Positions 48,085-60,132 of a DNA stretch of 64,000 nt are shown piece by piece (within the stretch, counting starts at the first letter, position 1; each line of letters begins with the position of its first letter). Source of the stretch: Angiostrongylus vasorum (Eukaryota > Nematoda > Chromadorea > Rhabditida > Metastrongylidae); the NCBI GenBank assembly GCA_018806985.1, contig JADANN010000434.1:1240001-1304000 (forward strand). Reading direction: 5' to 3'. The notes under the pieces were generated by a model. It was not told the DNA's origin, made no database searches, and was given only the letters and a program-made list of their open reading frames with translations. The translations under genes and the position numbers were made by a program.

Positions 48085-48437
48085 TTCATATGACCCGTCT
48101 TGACGTCTAGTGTACAGATCACAGCACCTCTCACATTTGATTCGTTCCCTCGCATCCACTGTACACGAAGATCTTCCAACTTTTACTTGTGCCTTCGCTT
48201 GCTACTTGAGGGATATCCATTTCATCTTGAATGTCGTGGACTGCTGGTCGAGCAGTTCTCTCTGAAGTCCTGAGATAGCCGGGCTGGAGCAGAGAGTAAT
48301 ATTCTTCCCAGAGAAGTTCGGTACCAACTTCCCGACCCCGATGGGATGAGAGGCTTGGTCGGCCTGGACCGGAATCGAACTAGCACTATGCCGATGATAA
48401 CGGACATCACTACCACTATGCTATCCACCTCTAAAGA
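48085..48437 (-). repeat. SINE-B copy
   Basis: Complete; the head AGAGGTGGATAGCATAGTGG is at 48418-48437; CCGACCCCGATGGGATGAG body. Confidence 0.7.
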
Positions 48438-49204
48438 AGTCATTCCTGAACATATACTAAACAAGAACTAACGGAGGTGAATTTTGATAAGGGATCAGAC
48501 TGTTCGTTCATTACTAATGCACTACGTAGTCGTCTTCAACTACAAGATAGTGATTCCAGCAAGTTAACGATCCATACATTCAGAGCCTTTAAGCCAATCA
48601 GATAGACATGCGGAATCACTATGCTGAAATCACACGTGATTATAGTTCAAAACACGAAATTACAGCAGCTAGAATTGATAGAGTTACACAGCGGCTGGAG
48701 CGATTCCATCTAAACCAAGAGCATCGAGAGTTTTTTCTAACAGCATGAAATTAAGTTCTTGCTCGACCCAAGCTCTACTACCATCAGTCCACAGCTGCTG
48801 CTCGGATGCATACTTATTCACCCTACTGGACAACGACTTGCGTACATGGCACCACAGTCGAGAATTAAACTAATCCCTTCAAAGCTAGTGTATTTTAAGG
48901 CATACGCAGTCAGCATAATATACCGAACGATGATATGTCTCCTGTGAACAAAACCACACAAGCACTGTATAACGCCGCTGAACAGCAATCGTGAGAAGCT
49001 TTTTGGACATTTGAGTCATCGGTGTTTCATCTGAAGTTTAGTGAACATAATAAACAGGAAAAACAAAAAACAGAACGTTTTTATCTGGGAATAATTCCAA
49101 AAAAATGGTGGAAAAAAGACAAGATGGATGATACGAAAGATGGATAATGCTATCATGCCCATTTGAACATGTGGAGATAAACACTTTGTCGCACTATCAG
49201 TGAA

Positions 49205-50030
49205 ATACAATGACAGCATAGCAAAGGTTTACGGAGTAATCCTTATGTGTGTAGGTATAAGACTGCTCCTCCTCGAGTTGGTGCATGATATGTCAGCAAA
49301 TGGAATACCTACAGCACTCAGAAGATTCTTTCGTAGACTAGAAGTGCTTAACATCGTCCCCTGGAATAACGCAGCAAAATTCAGTCTAGGTAAGAGATCT
49401 TACGGATCGCCATTATTCCATTCATGAATGACAAATCATTTGCAATGACAGTAGCAACAAGGGGGAATAACGTGGAGGACAACAACGCCTTATGATCCAT
49501 GGCACGGAGCACTTTATGAGAGCCCTATAAAGTCCGTGGTACATTCTCCTTGCAAAGTCTTGTAAAAGTCGCTCCCAATGGTGGAATAACTGGAAACTTG
49601 TGGAAATTGAGGGGGTTAAATACACAGCCACTCACTTATCTCGAGGAAGATCCCGGCGAATCTGTAGTTCTGCGACCGATATACTTCATCAAACGTGATG
49701 TGATAACGACATGTCCATTTGAAACTGTTATAGAACAGGAAAACTACGCGGATTATCTTCACTGTAAAAAGCAAAGATGCTACAGACACAAATTGAAGTG
49801 AGGTAGGCCTCACAGACCATCCATAAGCTAACAGAACAGTACTGCACGATCTGGAGCCAACACTACTTGAAGAGTATTCATGGATCACATAAGCTTTACA
49901 TCGACACCAGAACGAGCACACCACGCACTCCGATGCTAGGTACTCTGGTGTTAATTCACCAACAAATCCATCCTCGGAATACATGGAAAATTGGGCACTT
50001 AGTTAAACAGGAGTAATCAGAAAGTTGCGT
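49205..50030 (+). mobile_element. BEL/Pao-type LTR retrotransposon remnant, integrase part
   Basis: Plus-strand reading gives LLLLELVHDMSANGIPTALR and a RRFFRRLEVLNIVPWNNAAK stretch (integrase catalytic core, motif Asp changed in the NNAAK position), then TTPYDPWHGALYE near 49480, the RPIYFIKRD linker near 49672, WSQHYLKSIHG near 49852 and a GTLVLIHQQIHPRNTWKIGH end near 49940. This order matches the C-terminal part of BEL/Pao polyproteins. Stops and frameshifts throughout; no LTR was identified. Confidence 0.65.
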
Positions 50031-50495
50031 AATTAAAGAGGCACAGGTCGGATTACCAAATAAACAGATTACAAGAAGACCTGTCAACTGACTAATTCCG
50101 CTAGAGTTAAGAGAAGCGGTAGGACAACGAACACCGAAAGCAAGAGGAAGTCGAAAAGATCCTCCAAATCAAGTCCCGAAAAACGCAGAAAAAAAACCGA
50201 AACAGCGCTATAACCTCCGACCTCGAACACACACCTTATCCTATTCCTAGATAATCCTTCATACTTCTCGGCAGAGATTGAAAGAGGAGACATCGTGCAC
50301 AAATTGATGTGCTTTCTTTTTTTCTCTCCCCTTTTCTGTGCACTTTCTTTACCTCGTCATTCTTGCCATTCATGCGTACTCTATATTCCTCTCTTTAAAG
50401 TTAACAAAATTTGAAACTGAGCCTCTCAGAAATAAGGCGAGAGGGTCTCGTGAAATATTCTCTTTTTCAATTCAACATGTCTTATGTTAAACATA

Positions 50496-50776
50496 GGGCG
50501 CGTGTGGAGCAGTGGTCGGAGGCGCCCCCGCAACACACACGTGGAATCGATCCACTGCCTAGGGCCCACCAAGCTTTCCATTCCTCCGGGGTCAGCAAAT
50601 TGGTACCAGACTTGTCTGAGAGGATAGCAGCAATGGCTCGATACATCGGTGGATCACCGCGAGCCATTGTAAAGGCCAGATAAGCATTCAGTCACCTCCA
50701 AATGATGCTTAATGAAGTCGAATTCATGGCGTATCCCTCAAGGACTGATCAACGGCGAGAGCTTTATCCTTTTTTA
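50496..50776 (+). repeat. SINE-A copy fused to repeat family E
   Basis: Head GGGCGCGTGTGGAGCAGTGG, tail CTTTATCCTTTTTTATG, directly followed by a family E unit at 50777. Confidence 0.7.
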
Positions 50777-51053
50777 TGTTAATCGTATATTTGCCTCTGT
50801 TATTCCCGTCACGTGACCTACTGTATCACAAGTTACTTGTCACAACGTCCGCGTGCCTACCCTGAATTGATACTTCTTGACCATCGGGCACATCACCGGG
50901 TGCGACAACATTGCTAGGTGACTTGACTCTACGATCTTCGCCTTTTGCTTGGATGTTTTAGTCAGCTTTCCTAGCAGTGCCATTTGCCTTCTCAAGACGC
51001 TTGAAGATCGTTGCTGCCATTCTTCATCAAGGACTGTAGTCTAAATCCAGCCC

Positions 51054-51054
<1 letters not shown>
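50777..51054. repeat. Repeat family E, copy 2
   Basis: TTAATCGTATATTTGCCTCT, GATACTTCTTGACCATCGGG and GTGCCATTTGCCTTCTCAAG. It runs into the AAAT microsatellite, which may be its tail. Confidence 0.5.
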
Positions 51055-51086
<32 letters not shown>

Positions 51087-51111
51087 AAATAAATAAAATA
51101 AATAAATAAAT
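51055..51111. repeat. (AAAT)n microsatellite
   Basis: AAATAAATAAAT units with one AATAAT and one AAAATAAA slip. Confidence 0.95.
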
Positions 51112-51559
51112 GTGTTGCTGACGCATGTTCCAGTTCTCGATCACCGACCCTTACTCTACTTTATCATCTGTTTCACAAGCACGGATGCTTTGAATTGTTA
51201 ATTAGACAGTCGGAGTATATAAAATTTACCCGAGAAAGGGCAGCCGAGAACTGTCTTCCATTCTTAAACATCCCAATAGAGCTTTCAGAATGTGACTACA
51301 TAAGAAAATGATATCGAAAATCAAGTAGCAAAAATATACTAGTGCACTATCCCTGCTTTCAAACTTCGCGCATGAGAAATGAAACATGGAATGAACGACT
51401 AAAAATTTGTGCACCGGAGAAGAGAAAAGGAAGGAATCGTTAAACTTGGTACGACAAACAGCCATTTGCAATGGCTACGACGTAGATGCCACTCTGGTTG
51501 AACCAAAAGGTAGTGTTATCCCTCAAAACAGTGTTTAAACTTCAATAAAATCCTTTTCA

Positions 51560-52045
51560 AGCTACCCTCCATACCAAACGAAATAAGTTACGCCTCTCCG
51601 CAACCGTCTCTGTGATGGTTTGTACAGCTCAGAAAATTATGTAATCTTTTCTAGCGACAGAGACGGGAATTCCATGAGTTCAGACACAATATACTTAATC
51701 TCATTTAAGGCAAGCGGTGAAAAAATGCATTGAAGAAATGGGTAGACCACTTTGTTTTGGCATAAAGGGACATTTGGATGGGGAAGCTTAAAAATTCGAC
51801 AAGATGGCTCCTCTGGGTTCACATAGGGCACAAAGGCACTATGGTAATGTTTTTAAATGACTGTCAGGATCCTAGTGCAGGGATCAAAAAACATCAATGC
51901 GCAAGATTCTTAAAGCGTTTTGAATAAATTTCAAAAGATCAAACACGAACCTTTAAGACGAGTGCCTCACTGTCAAACGTGACCTGGCGCCTTTTTTTGG
52001 AATTGATTTTTTAGATCTGGGTGGGTTTCACTAGTCATTCCACGT
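51560..52045 (+). mobile_element. Penelope-like GIY-YIG fragment, decayed
   Basis: Broken plus-strand frames give NRLCDGLYSSENYVIFSSDR, DTIYLISFKASGE and a GRPLCFGIKGHL-like stretch. The zinc-binding cysteines seen at 9700-9780 are mostly lost and there are stops. The 3' portion aligns with the KNCRGVLDQFQKSENEP region of the copy at 9355. Confidence 0.65.
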
Positions 52046-52189
52046 GGACAAAACACGGGTGGTCCCAAAACCAAAAAAAACGCAGGTGAGTAGTTTTCGA
52101 AGGAAATGGCATTCATTTGTACGTTAGATTTTCACTAGTACTACAAATAGCTTGCTGAATTATATGGATATCGTTTACTAAGATTTCGT

Positions 52190-52320
52190 CCAGGCTTTAA
52201 AGAAGTCGAAGCCTCCAAAACATCAGCCACCGAGTCACGACAACAACAACAACTAATACCAACCTCGCGTTAGCTCAGCAACAGTAGTGCGTAAGAATTC
52301 ATACATATATCGATTATTTG
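52190..52320 (+). repeat. Penelope-type terminal fragment, degenerate
   Basis: GAAGTCGAAGCCTCC, CATCAGCCACC, then a CGACAACAACAACAAC tract and ACCAACCTCGCGTTAGC. It follows the GIY-YIG remnant at 51560-52045 on the same strand. Confidence 0.4.
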
Positions 52321-52339
52321 TACTGAGGATTATAGATTT

Positions 52340-52525
52340 AGTTGGTAGAAGACATGTCTGGGGAGATAGCAGCTCTGATTCGATACATCGGTAGGCCATC
52401 GCGACTCAATGCATAGGTCAGCTATGCACTCAGTCCCCTCTAATGATGCTTGATAAAGTCGAATGCATATCACATCCTTCAGGGATTGATCAACTCCAAG
52501 ACAAGAACTTTATCCTTTTTCCTTT
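52340..52525 (+). repeat. SINE-A copy, 5'-truncated
   Basis: Begins at GGTAGAAGACATGTCTGG in the body, so the tRNA head is missing; ends TTTATCCTTTTTCC. Confidence 0.6.
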
Positions 52526-52594
52526 ATTGTTTGATCTGCCAACGTCCTTATCGTGGCTCCTATGCGAGCTTATAATCTCACGTACGACGTTGTA

Positions 52595-52862
52595 GCGCGC
52601 GTGACGCCCCAGTGGTTACTAGAAGTAATCTGCATTAAACACATGGTGGTTGATTCGACAGCGCGACCCAGAGCACACCAAGCCCTCATCCATTCGAGGC
52701 GAAGAAACTGATACCAAACCTGACGGGACACTTTGTTATATTTCCACAAGCCATTCATTATATAGGCCATATTACCACTGAATCATCTCTACGCTCAATG
52801 AAGGTGAACGCATGGCGCATGCTTAGATATTCATCGAAACCGTAAGCTTTATCCTTTTTTCC
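52595..52862 (+). repeat. SINE-A copy, strongly diverged
   Basis: Head GCGCGTGACGCCCCAGTGG; body AAGAAACTGATACCAAACCT then AATGAAGGTGAACGCATGGC; ends TTTATCCTTTTTTCC. It is tandem with the truncated copy just before it. Confidence 0.55.
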
Positions 52863-53574
52863 TGCCACAAATGTGTCCAATTTTTCTTAGCGAACACTCA
52901 GTTTTAACGCGTGAATCTTCTTCTCTCATGAGCCTCATGTTTGTTCGCTACGCCTCACTATATTCTATGGCAAACACAGAAAGAAAAAGTGTGTTATATG
53001 AGCTGATGAGGGTGGTCGCGTAAGGGGTGGGTGGTCTGTCGTAACCGGTATTTGGTGGCGACGCCGACCTGTAGAGCTGTCAAGGCCACAAAAACTGTCG
53101 TGCAACAGTTGCGCAAATACTCAAGACGTTATCGAGACCTCGATCGACAGGAACGATACTCGTATAATCCCCAGTATTTCCTTTACTCACTACTATTCCC
53201 TTTCCACCTTTTCCTGAAGTGTTTTTAATTTCTCAGATGCGATAACTCGTTCCTAATAATGTCCTTAGTTCATGCGATGCTTGCTGTTTCTATTCCTACC
53301 ACAGCTATTTTTTTTCATGAATAAATGAAAGGCTTTGAAGAAAAATGGGGAAAATAGGCAGCTGGGTAAAGAAGTAGCTAGAAGTAGACAAATTAATAGA
53401 TTCACTGATTCTATTTAAATGGCAAAGGGACTAATAATGAGAAAAAAGTAATTAACTTTTAAAGGGACGCTCATCAAATGGTTAACCCCACTGAGTTGTC
53501 ATTTTTTCCTCATTATTTTTCAAGTATTCCAGATTTGTTGTCATACCACTATTCAATTCTATTTTTTTCACTTT

Positions 53575-53940
53575 TTTATTTGACCCGTCTTCACGGCTAC
53601 TGTGCGGATCCCAGCACTTCTCACATTCGATTCGTTTCCGCACATCCATCATCCACGAATAGCTTCCAACTTTACGTGTGGGCTTCGCTTATTGCTTGAG
53701 GATTTTCATCTCATCTTGAGTGTCATCGAATACTGGTCGAGCAATTCTCCCTGGAGTCCTGAGATAGCTGGGCTGGAGCGTTCCCAACTGGATTGCAGAG
53801 AGTGATTTTTTCCCCAGAGAAGTGCGGTACCAATTTCCCGACCCCGGAGGATGAGAGGGTTGGTTGGCCCGGAGCAGAATCAAGCTAACACCACGCTCGT
53901 GATGACGGACATCACTACCACTGTGCTGTCCGCCCCTAGC
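53575..53940 (-). repeat. SINE-B (second tRNA-derived family), reference copy
   Basis: Minus-strand head GGGGCGGACAGCACAGTGG, TAGTGATGTCCGTCATCACG and a TTGATTCTGCTCCGGG B-box-like region, then a body that shares TTGGTACCGCACTTC-type sequence with SINE-A. It is followed by a family-specific 3' half ending AGAAGTGCTGGGATCC and GGGTCAAATAAAAA. Length about 360 bp. Confidence 0.7.
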
Positions 53941-54011
53941 GCTATTCTATAGTATACAGTATAGTTGAACTGTAGTATTTCGAAAACTGACCGTCATCTA
54001 ACCTCGACATT

Positions 54012-54354
54012 AACAATCAATACCTTCTTGCACTATTAAGCTAACGCGAGTTTGATAAAAAGGCTTATTCGACTAACCTTTCGACGTCTTCATCTTCATC
54101 AAAGCCGATAATCCAATTCTATGGTTCACAGCCGTTCGCTCTTTCGGTGTGGTGTCTTCATCATCGTGTTGAATCGGAAGTTCTTCAGTGAAGCATCGCG
54201 AAGAGACGAAGACATCACATCGGGAGCATGAATGGCTTTGGATCATTGACTTGGATCATCGGCTCGGAGGAAGACGAAAACATTGAAACGTTAGGCGAAT
54301 AAACATTTTTGTCAACCTCACGTTTGCTTAACAATCCGAGGACGTACTGTTGAC
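54012..54354. mobile_element. Fold-back (palindromic) element 2
   Basis: Same family as the element at 3858: left arm AATACCTTCTTGCACTATTA...AGCCGATAATCC, right arm GGATCATCGGCTCGGAGG...TCAACCTCACGTTTGC. The centre holds CGCGAAGAGACGAAGACATC. More diverged between arms than element 1. Confidence 0.6.
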
Positions 54355-54377
54355 TTAGGACCGCTTTACTTCCGTTA

Positions 54378-54665
54378 CCCGTGTTTGGTGCCGTGGTTGG
54401 AGGCGCCACTGCGACGCACACGTGGAATCGATCTCCGCGCCCATGGCCCACCAACCCTTCCATTTCTCCGGGGTCAGGAAATTGGTAGCAGACTTGTCTG
54501 GGAGGATAGCAGCACTGGCTCGATACATTGGTAACCACCGCGTGTCATTGTAAAAGGGCCAGATATGCATTCAATCACCTCCAAGCGATACTTAATGAAG
54601 TCGAATGCATGGCGCATCCCTCAGGGGATTGATCAACGCCGAGAGCTTTATCCTTTATCCTTTTA
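54378..54665 (+). repeat. SINE-A copy abutting fold-back element 2
   Basis: Head TTGGTGCCGTGGTTGGAGG; B box GTGGAATCGATCTCC; tail TTTATCCTTTATCCTTTT. Confidence 0.7.
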
Positions 54666-54669
54666 CCTT

Positions 54670-56098
54670 TGTTTATACAGAGGCTTTGTGTTTTTCATCT
54701 ATGCTGTGAGTGATGCACGGTTGTTCAGTTCACTACGTTCACGACTTTGATTCCTGAATATATGAGGTTTTCTCATCCTTCCACTTTCGTTTCGAATCAC
54801 GTGTCTCATTCCTTCACATATGTTTTTCGGAGTTTTTTCATATGAACTCTTGAACTCTCTGAATCTTCGAAAACTTATGATGGTGACGTAATGACTGCCG
54901 ATCACCTCTAATCACCTGTAATCTCGTTAATCATCGAGTGACTTGAGCGGGTATTCGTCCTTGTCCAGAGACAGATCTGCGATCATTTGACACTGCAATT
55001 CTGAAGGCATTACTATTTTCTTACGACGAGTTCTTTTCACAGTTTGCCTACGATGACTCGCCCAACTCAACCCTAGGAACTGTATGTATATTACATAATA
55101 ATAACGTTCTAACATTATTAATGAGCTTCTTATCCCGCTCTACAGCTGATTATTATATGAAGATCTTCCCACCGTCTGCTAAAAGCTTGACAATCCGCTT
55201 GTTATGGTGATGGTGAACTTTTTACTAACGATATTCTCAGGCCTTTTTTTCACGTGGGTGGTGGAGTAACACTCAGAAAGCTCCTACGCGTGTAACTAAA
55301 CTATTGTCCCTTCTACTCTATACTACTGTACAGACTTAATGGAATAGTACAGTACCTTAACAGCAACATTCTTACTGAGCTCTGGAAACGGTTAAACTCT
55401 GGGAAAAAACTCGAAAACCCCAAAGAGACCTATAGCCGACTGAACCGTTCTCAATCTTGAAAAATGGTTCAAACAAGACAATATTCAAGCTACTATTTCA
55501 CCACATCTGGTCACACAGTCAATGAAATCACCTTTCTCCTTGTTTCACTATCAAATTAGGGAAACATTAATGGATATTTTTGAATATCTACTTCTACGAC
55601 CTCTCGTTCACTATGAATTATCATAGATTTTCCACTCAACTTAAATACTGTGGCTCTACCGAGGTTGTCATTGACTTTCTTTTCGCTTTCGTGAAACCTC
55701 GAACATCGAAGTGGAATTCGATGTCGTTAGTGACACTGTCGGATGGTTGTCTGGTCATTATGGTATGATAATGTTGATGAGGATGGTCCCAACCATGTGT
55801 GATTTGCTTGCGACCAAATAAATTCTGAGGAAAAGCACGTCACTTCTGATTTCATGGAAATTTAGTTTTCGTTGGTCAGTTCCTTAATCTGTGCAGTAAA
55901 ATTGTGATTGAAATGTTTTTTTAACAACAGGTTTTTTCTGTGCGTCTGTTGAAAGGACGTTGTCGCATCATCAATGCTGAATAGAAGAATTCTGGTTTCG
56001 TATTCGAAAAAATGTCCGTCTTATGAGTATAACAGATGACTCAGTCGCGTGATTTGTGTTTGAACGGTAGGTTTTAGAAACAAAGGAACATTCTAGAA
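54670..56098. other. Intergenic stretch with one short coding-like frame
   Basis: Minus frame 55115-54927 contains RRQTVKRTRRKKIVMPSELQ and a DLSLDKDEYP stretch but has no exon structure. The rest shows nothing recognisable. Confidence 0.3.
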
Positions 56099-56102
56099 TA
56101 AA

Positions 56103-56385
56103 ATAAAGGATAAAAGTCTCGGCGTTGACCAATCCCTGTGGGATGCACCATGCATTCGACTTCATAAAGCATCGTTTGGAGATGATTGGATGCATATCTG
56201 GACTCGCGGTGGCCTAGCGATCCATCGAGCCAGTCGAGCCATCGAGCTATCCTCCCAGACAAGTCTGGCATCAATTTCCCGACCCCGGAGGGATGGAAGG
56301 GGTTGGTGAGCCATTTGCGCTGGGATCGATTCCACTTATGTGTTCCAGGGCGTCTCCTACCATTGCCCCACGCGCGCCCCTATTC
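56103..56385 (-). repeat. SINE-A copy
   Basis: Head at 56385 side (CGCGCGTGGGGCAATGG on the minus strand), tail AAATAAAGGATAAAAG at 56099-56114. Contains a short duplicated GAGCCATCGAG piece. Confidence 0.65.
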
Positions 56386-56871
56386 TAGAGTACTAATAAG
56401 TTATTATCTTTTATAATCGAAACATTAAATAGTTTAGCTGGTTGGCTTCAAGTATCGCGTGAATCATTGAATTAACGTGAAGTACATTTGAAGTTTTTCT
56501 GCAGCCCTCAGAGCAAGGAATGTAGAGTATTCGTTTATGAGTTCTCTACATCATGAACACTGACGGTAGTTGCATTGGAATATGTCTAGAAAGCTCTTAT
56601 AAGCGGATTTGGATTTATGGTTGTCGGGTTTAGCTTCTATCTGGTCTATTTGATTGTCTTTGTCATGTCCATACAATGAAAGGTTGCCGCCATGATGTCA
56701 TAGTGGATAGTGACATCAACGTCAGCGATAGATAGGTGTTACCTGCACTTTCGTGTTATTCTTTATGTACACCTTCATTTATTTTTACTTCTCATGTATT
56801 TTACGTTTGTTTTATTTATATTAAATGCATATGCTGCATGTGTCGATATTACCGTACAATGTTCCTATGTA

Positions 56872-57175
56872 AGGGGACGGGTAGCACAGGGGGTAGTGAT
56901 GTCCGTCATCACGAGCATGAGGCTAGTTCAATTCCGTCCGGGCCAACTAAGCCTCTCATTCCCCCGGGGTCGGTAAATTGGTACTGAACTTGTCTGGGAA
57001 AAAATCGCTCTCTACAATCAAATTGGGAACGCTGTAGCCCGGTTATCACAGGACTCCAGGGAGAATTGCTCGACGAGCATTCTAGGACATTCAAGATGAA
57101 GAAACGATTCGAATCTGAGAAGTGCTGAGATCTGCACGGTAGACTTGGAAACGGGTCAAATAAAAATTTAAAAAA
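56872..57175 (+). repeat. SINE-B copy directly upstream of an RTE element
   Basis: Head GGGGACGGGTAGCACAGGGG; ends GGGTCAAATAAAAATTT about 15 bases before the first recognisable RTE endonuclease residues. Confidence 0.7.
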
Positions 57176-57185
57176 AATACTTTTT

Positions 57186-59110
57186 CTATGTGGTCGCCTT
57201 ACAAGAGACGAAAAGCCGGAAGACCGACAAGCGCCAATTAGATGACGGAACCCTTGCCATTCATGGAGGAAAATTTCCGCTACAAAATGTCACAGGGACC
57301 TGCTATTTCGTGCACTCGCCTATTTCCCTTCTATTCCCATCATCCGAAACCTTGTGAAACCGCTTAGCTATTCTTCGTCTATAACTTCTGCGTCAAAAGA
57401 AATTTAGTATCGTCAAATCCTACTCACCAACTTATACAGGTGATAGCTGATGAGAGCGAACTGGACGGCTTCTTCAACCAGTTGGACGAAGTCATCGGCA
57501 ACAAGAAGTTCTTCTATAAATTCGTTGTTGACAGATTAGGAACGGCCAGCGAAAATGAATACAGCATAGGAAAATCTGGAATAGGGAAACGAAATGAGGA
57601 TAAAAACCATCTTGCAGGATTTCTGTCCACGGGACGTGTTTTCCATGAGAATTTTATTTTTTGACAAGAAAGAAAGATCCTGATGGACATGGGAGTCTCC
57701 TAAAAGCACGGCTCATTCGGAGACCGATCAAAAAGAAATTCTTGCCTTTTTGACAGTTCAGTGGTACTCAGATTCTGTGCGGGATCCGATCACTTCCTCT
57801 TCCGTGCAAAGATGTGGTTCAGCAACAAGTTGGAAGAGCTCCAGGACCCGAAGATATCACCGGCGATTTCCTTAGAGCTGGTGGGCACAAACTGCATGTG
57901 TTTCTCGAAACTCACATGATCTCTTTCTTACCTTGAGGAAGAGGAGATCCCAGACCACTGAGAACTCATGCACGGTTATTACACTTGGGAATGGTGATCG
58001 ACGTGGTCTTAACTGCCGTCCAATATATTTATTGAGTTTACTATGCAATCTGTTCACGAAGATTTTCCTTTTGCGCATATCGAAGACCTTGGATGAGGGA
58101 GTTGAGCAAACAGGATTCCAACAGATTCTGCTGAATGGGCCACATACCGTACCACAGGTCATAGAATTCTGTTGGGAGTACCATCTGCCTCTTGGCCTAA
58201 CCTTTATCGACTACGAGAGAATGTTTCACAACGTCGAAACGAATACATTACTACCAGCTTTCGTCGACCAAGGAGTGGATTCGTCCCATGTACGAACACT
58301 GTCTGACTGTTATCGGAACGGCAACAAAAGTATATAGCTTTTTCGTCGACCACTCGCAATATTCATAAAAAACTGGTTCGTCAAAGCGACGAGATATCGC
58401 CAAAGCGTTTACTGCCGCGATGCAACGGATAATTAAGTCGCTCGATTGGGAAGAGGACGGCATACGTATTGATGGGAAATTATTATTTAATTTATTTCGA
58501 TTATTAAATATTAATTATTAATATAATATGAAAATTATTAAATATTCCTATCAAATCTTCATTTTGCGGATGACATCATCATCTTTTCGAGGAATGGCAG
58601 TGAAGCGGAGACGATACTCAATGAATGATGCTGCAAAAAGATTGGATTTCGCTGATTTAGGTCGAAGACCTAGTTCATGAAAAAGCCCACTGTGCGAAGG
58701 CGAATAAATTGAGCTGGATGCTTCGCTGATTACACACACACCCCTCTTATGCATTACTTAGAGTTCACTGGATTTGAAGAACCAGAAGACGGACGAATTA
58801 GACAGGAGAAAGAGAGTAGCATGAGCCGCATTAGGGACGACAATGACCAACTAACGGACCCAAAGCTTCACGCTTATCTTTTCGATTCAACAGTACTCCC
58901 AGCACTCTTTTGTGCAGCAGAAAGTTCGCTTATATTTCAACCACTTCAAGAAAGGGCACCAGTCACAGAGCTCTTGAACGATGTCTTCTGAAATTTAATC
59001 CGACCTCACAACACCCAACCGGAATGGCGCAACTCAGATCTTCCGAACCTATCCCCTCTTCGGGATCCAGACGAATGTGCTCATTTTCTTCATAGGGTTA
59101 ATCAGCAATG
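57186..59110 (+). mobile_element. RTE-type retrotransposon with endonuclease and RT, decayed
   Basis: The only RTE copy here that retains part of the AP endonuclease: a VVALQET motif near 57195, DDGTLAIHGGKFP, DESELDGFFNQLDEVI and FCAGSDHFLFRAK (SDH motif) near 57780. RT follows with GLNCRPIYLLSLLCNLFTKI, LGLTFIDYERMFHNVE (palm motif A changed) and FADDIIIFS near 58563, then DQLTDPKLHAYLFDSTVLPA. Many stops and frameshifts. A local low-complexity ATTAATTATT insertion at about 58487-58540 splits the palm. Confidence 0.8.
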
Positions 59111-60132
59111 CTGTTCAAAGAATGTACAACACTGAAATAAGATTTGAAAAGAACCTATATTTAAGCCAAAGTCAGATAATTTCACGTAGTTAGTTGACTT
59201 TTTTTTCTCCCATTTTATTCAAGGTTTTTGCTTCTGCTACATTTTTCTAACATTATAAATCCATATTTTTTCAAACAGCTCTTCTTACTTGGAAAAAGCT
59301 GTTTTTTCTGCTGTTTTCGTAGTGCTGAAATGACTTGACAACCTCAATACGCTTAACCTCAGTTCTGCGTCACAGTAACGTCAATGTCTGGTCGACTCCA
59401 CTTCACCTCCTCTGATGAACACCTCAAACAGGACCAGCCGTAAATCGCGTTTTATCACTGCCTTACGTCTTTGCGACCTAGTTTCGATGGTATGTAAGCC
59501 ATTGACTTGGACTTCTACAGCAACTCCCACGTCGTTCCAAAACGCTCGCAAAACGGTGGATATAGTCATCCGAAAAACACGGTTCAGTGTTGTAAAACAG
59601 AACCCGCAATTTTCTAGTTTGACGCATCTAATCGACATTATTTGTTTTTGTAATATTTATGTCTACGAACCCACATCGTATATTAGTCATTAGAGACTTT
59701 ATCTATACTCCATTTCTGCAATTAATGACCACATGTACTGGTTCTATGGCTCCACGCGCGGTGCATTACCTTTTTGATTCGGCTTGTTGGATCATGCTCG
59801 ATTGGTCGGTGGACTAACTGCGCGAATTGGTGCCGTCGCGGAAGAACCCTAGTCACATGGCAAAAACCCGCTCTCCAATGCACAATGCCCCACGACTGAC
59901 TGTGATGTGGACTTGGAAACGTTTTTACATGACTATCTGGGGGACTTCGAGGAAAATCATGCTAAACCATCGTTCAAGATTTCAATGAACAAAGAGAACG
60001 AAAAAAAGCCCCCAAGTCGTTCCTAAGCTGTACGACATCGACTTGACTAATGTTTGCAGAAAATTATTCGAATGGAAACAGGGTTTGGGCCATCTTCTTG
60101 GACTCAGTAAGAGCAATAAATATAATTTTTAC

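Noticed and set aside
59381..59693. Overlapping frames on both strands near 59.5 kb as a gene
   Set aside because: Both strands are open over the same interval with no motif, acceptor or start context. More likely chance.
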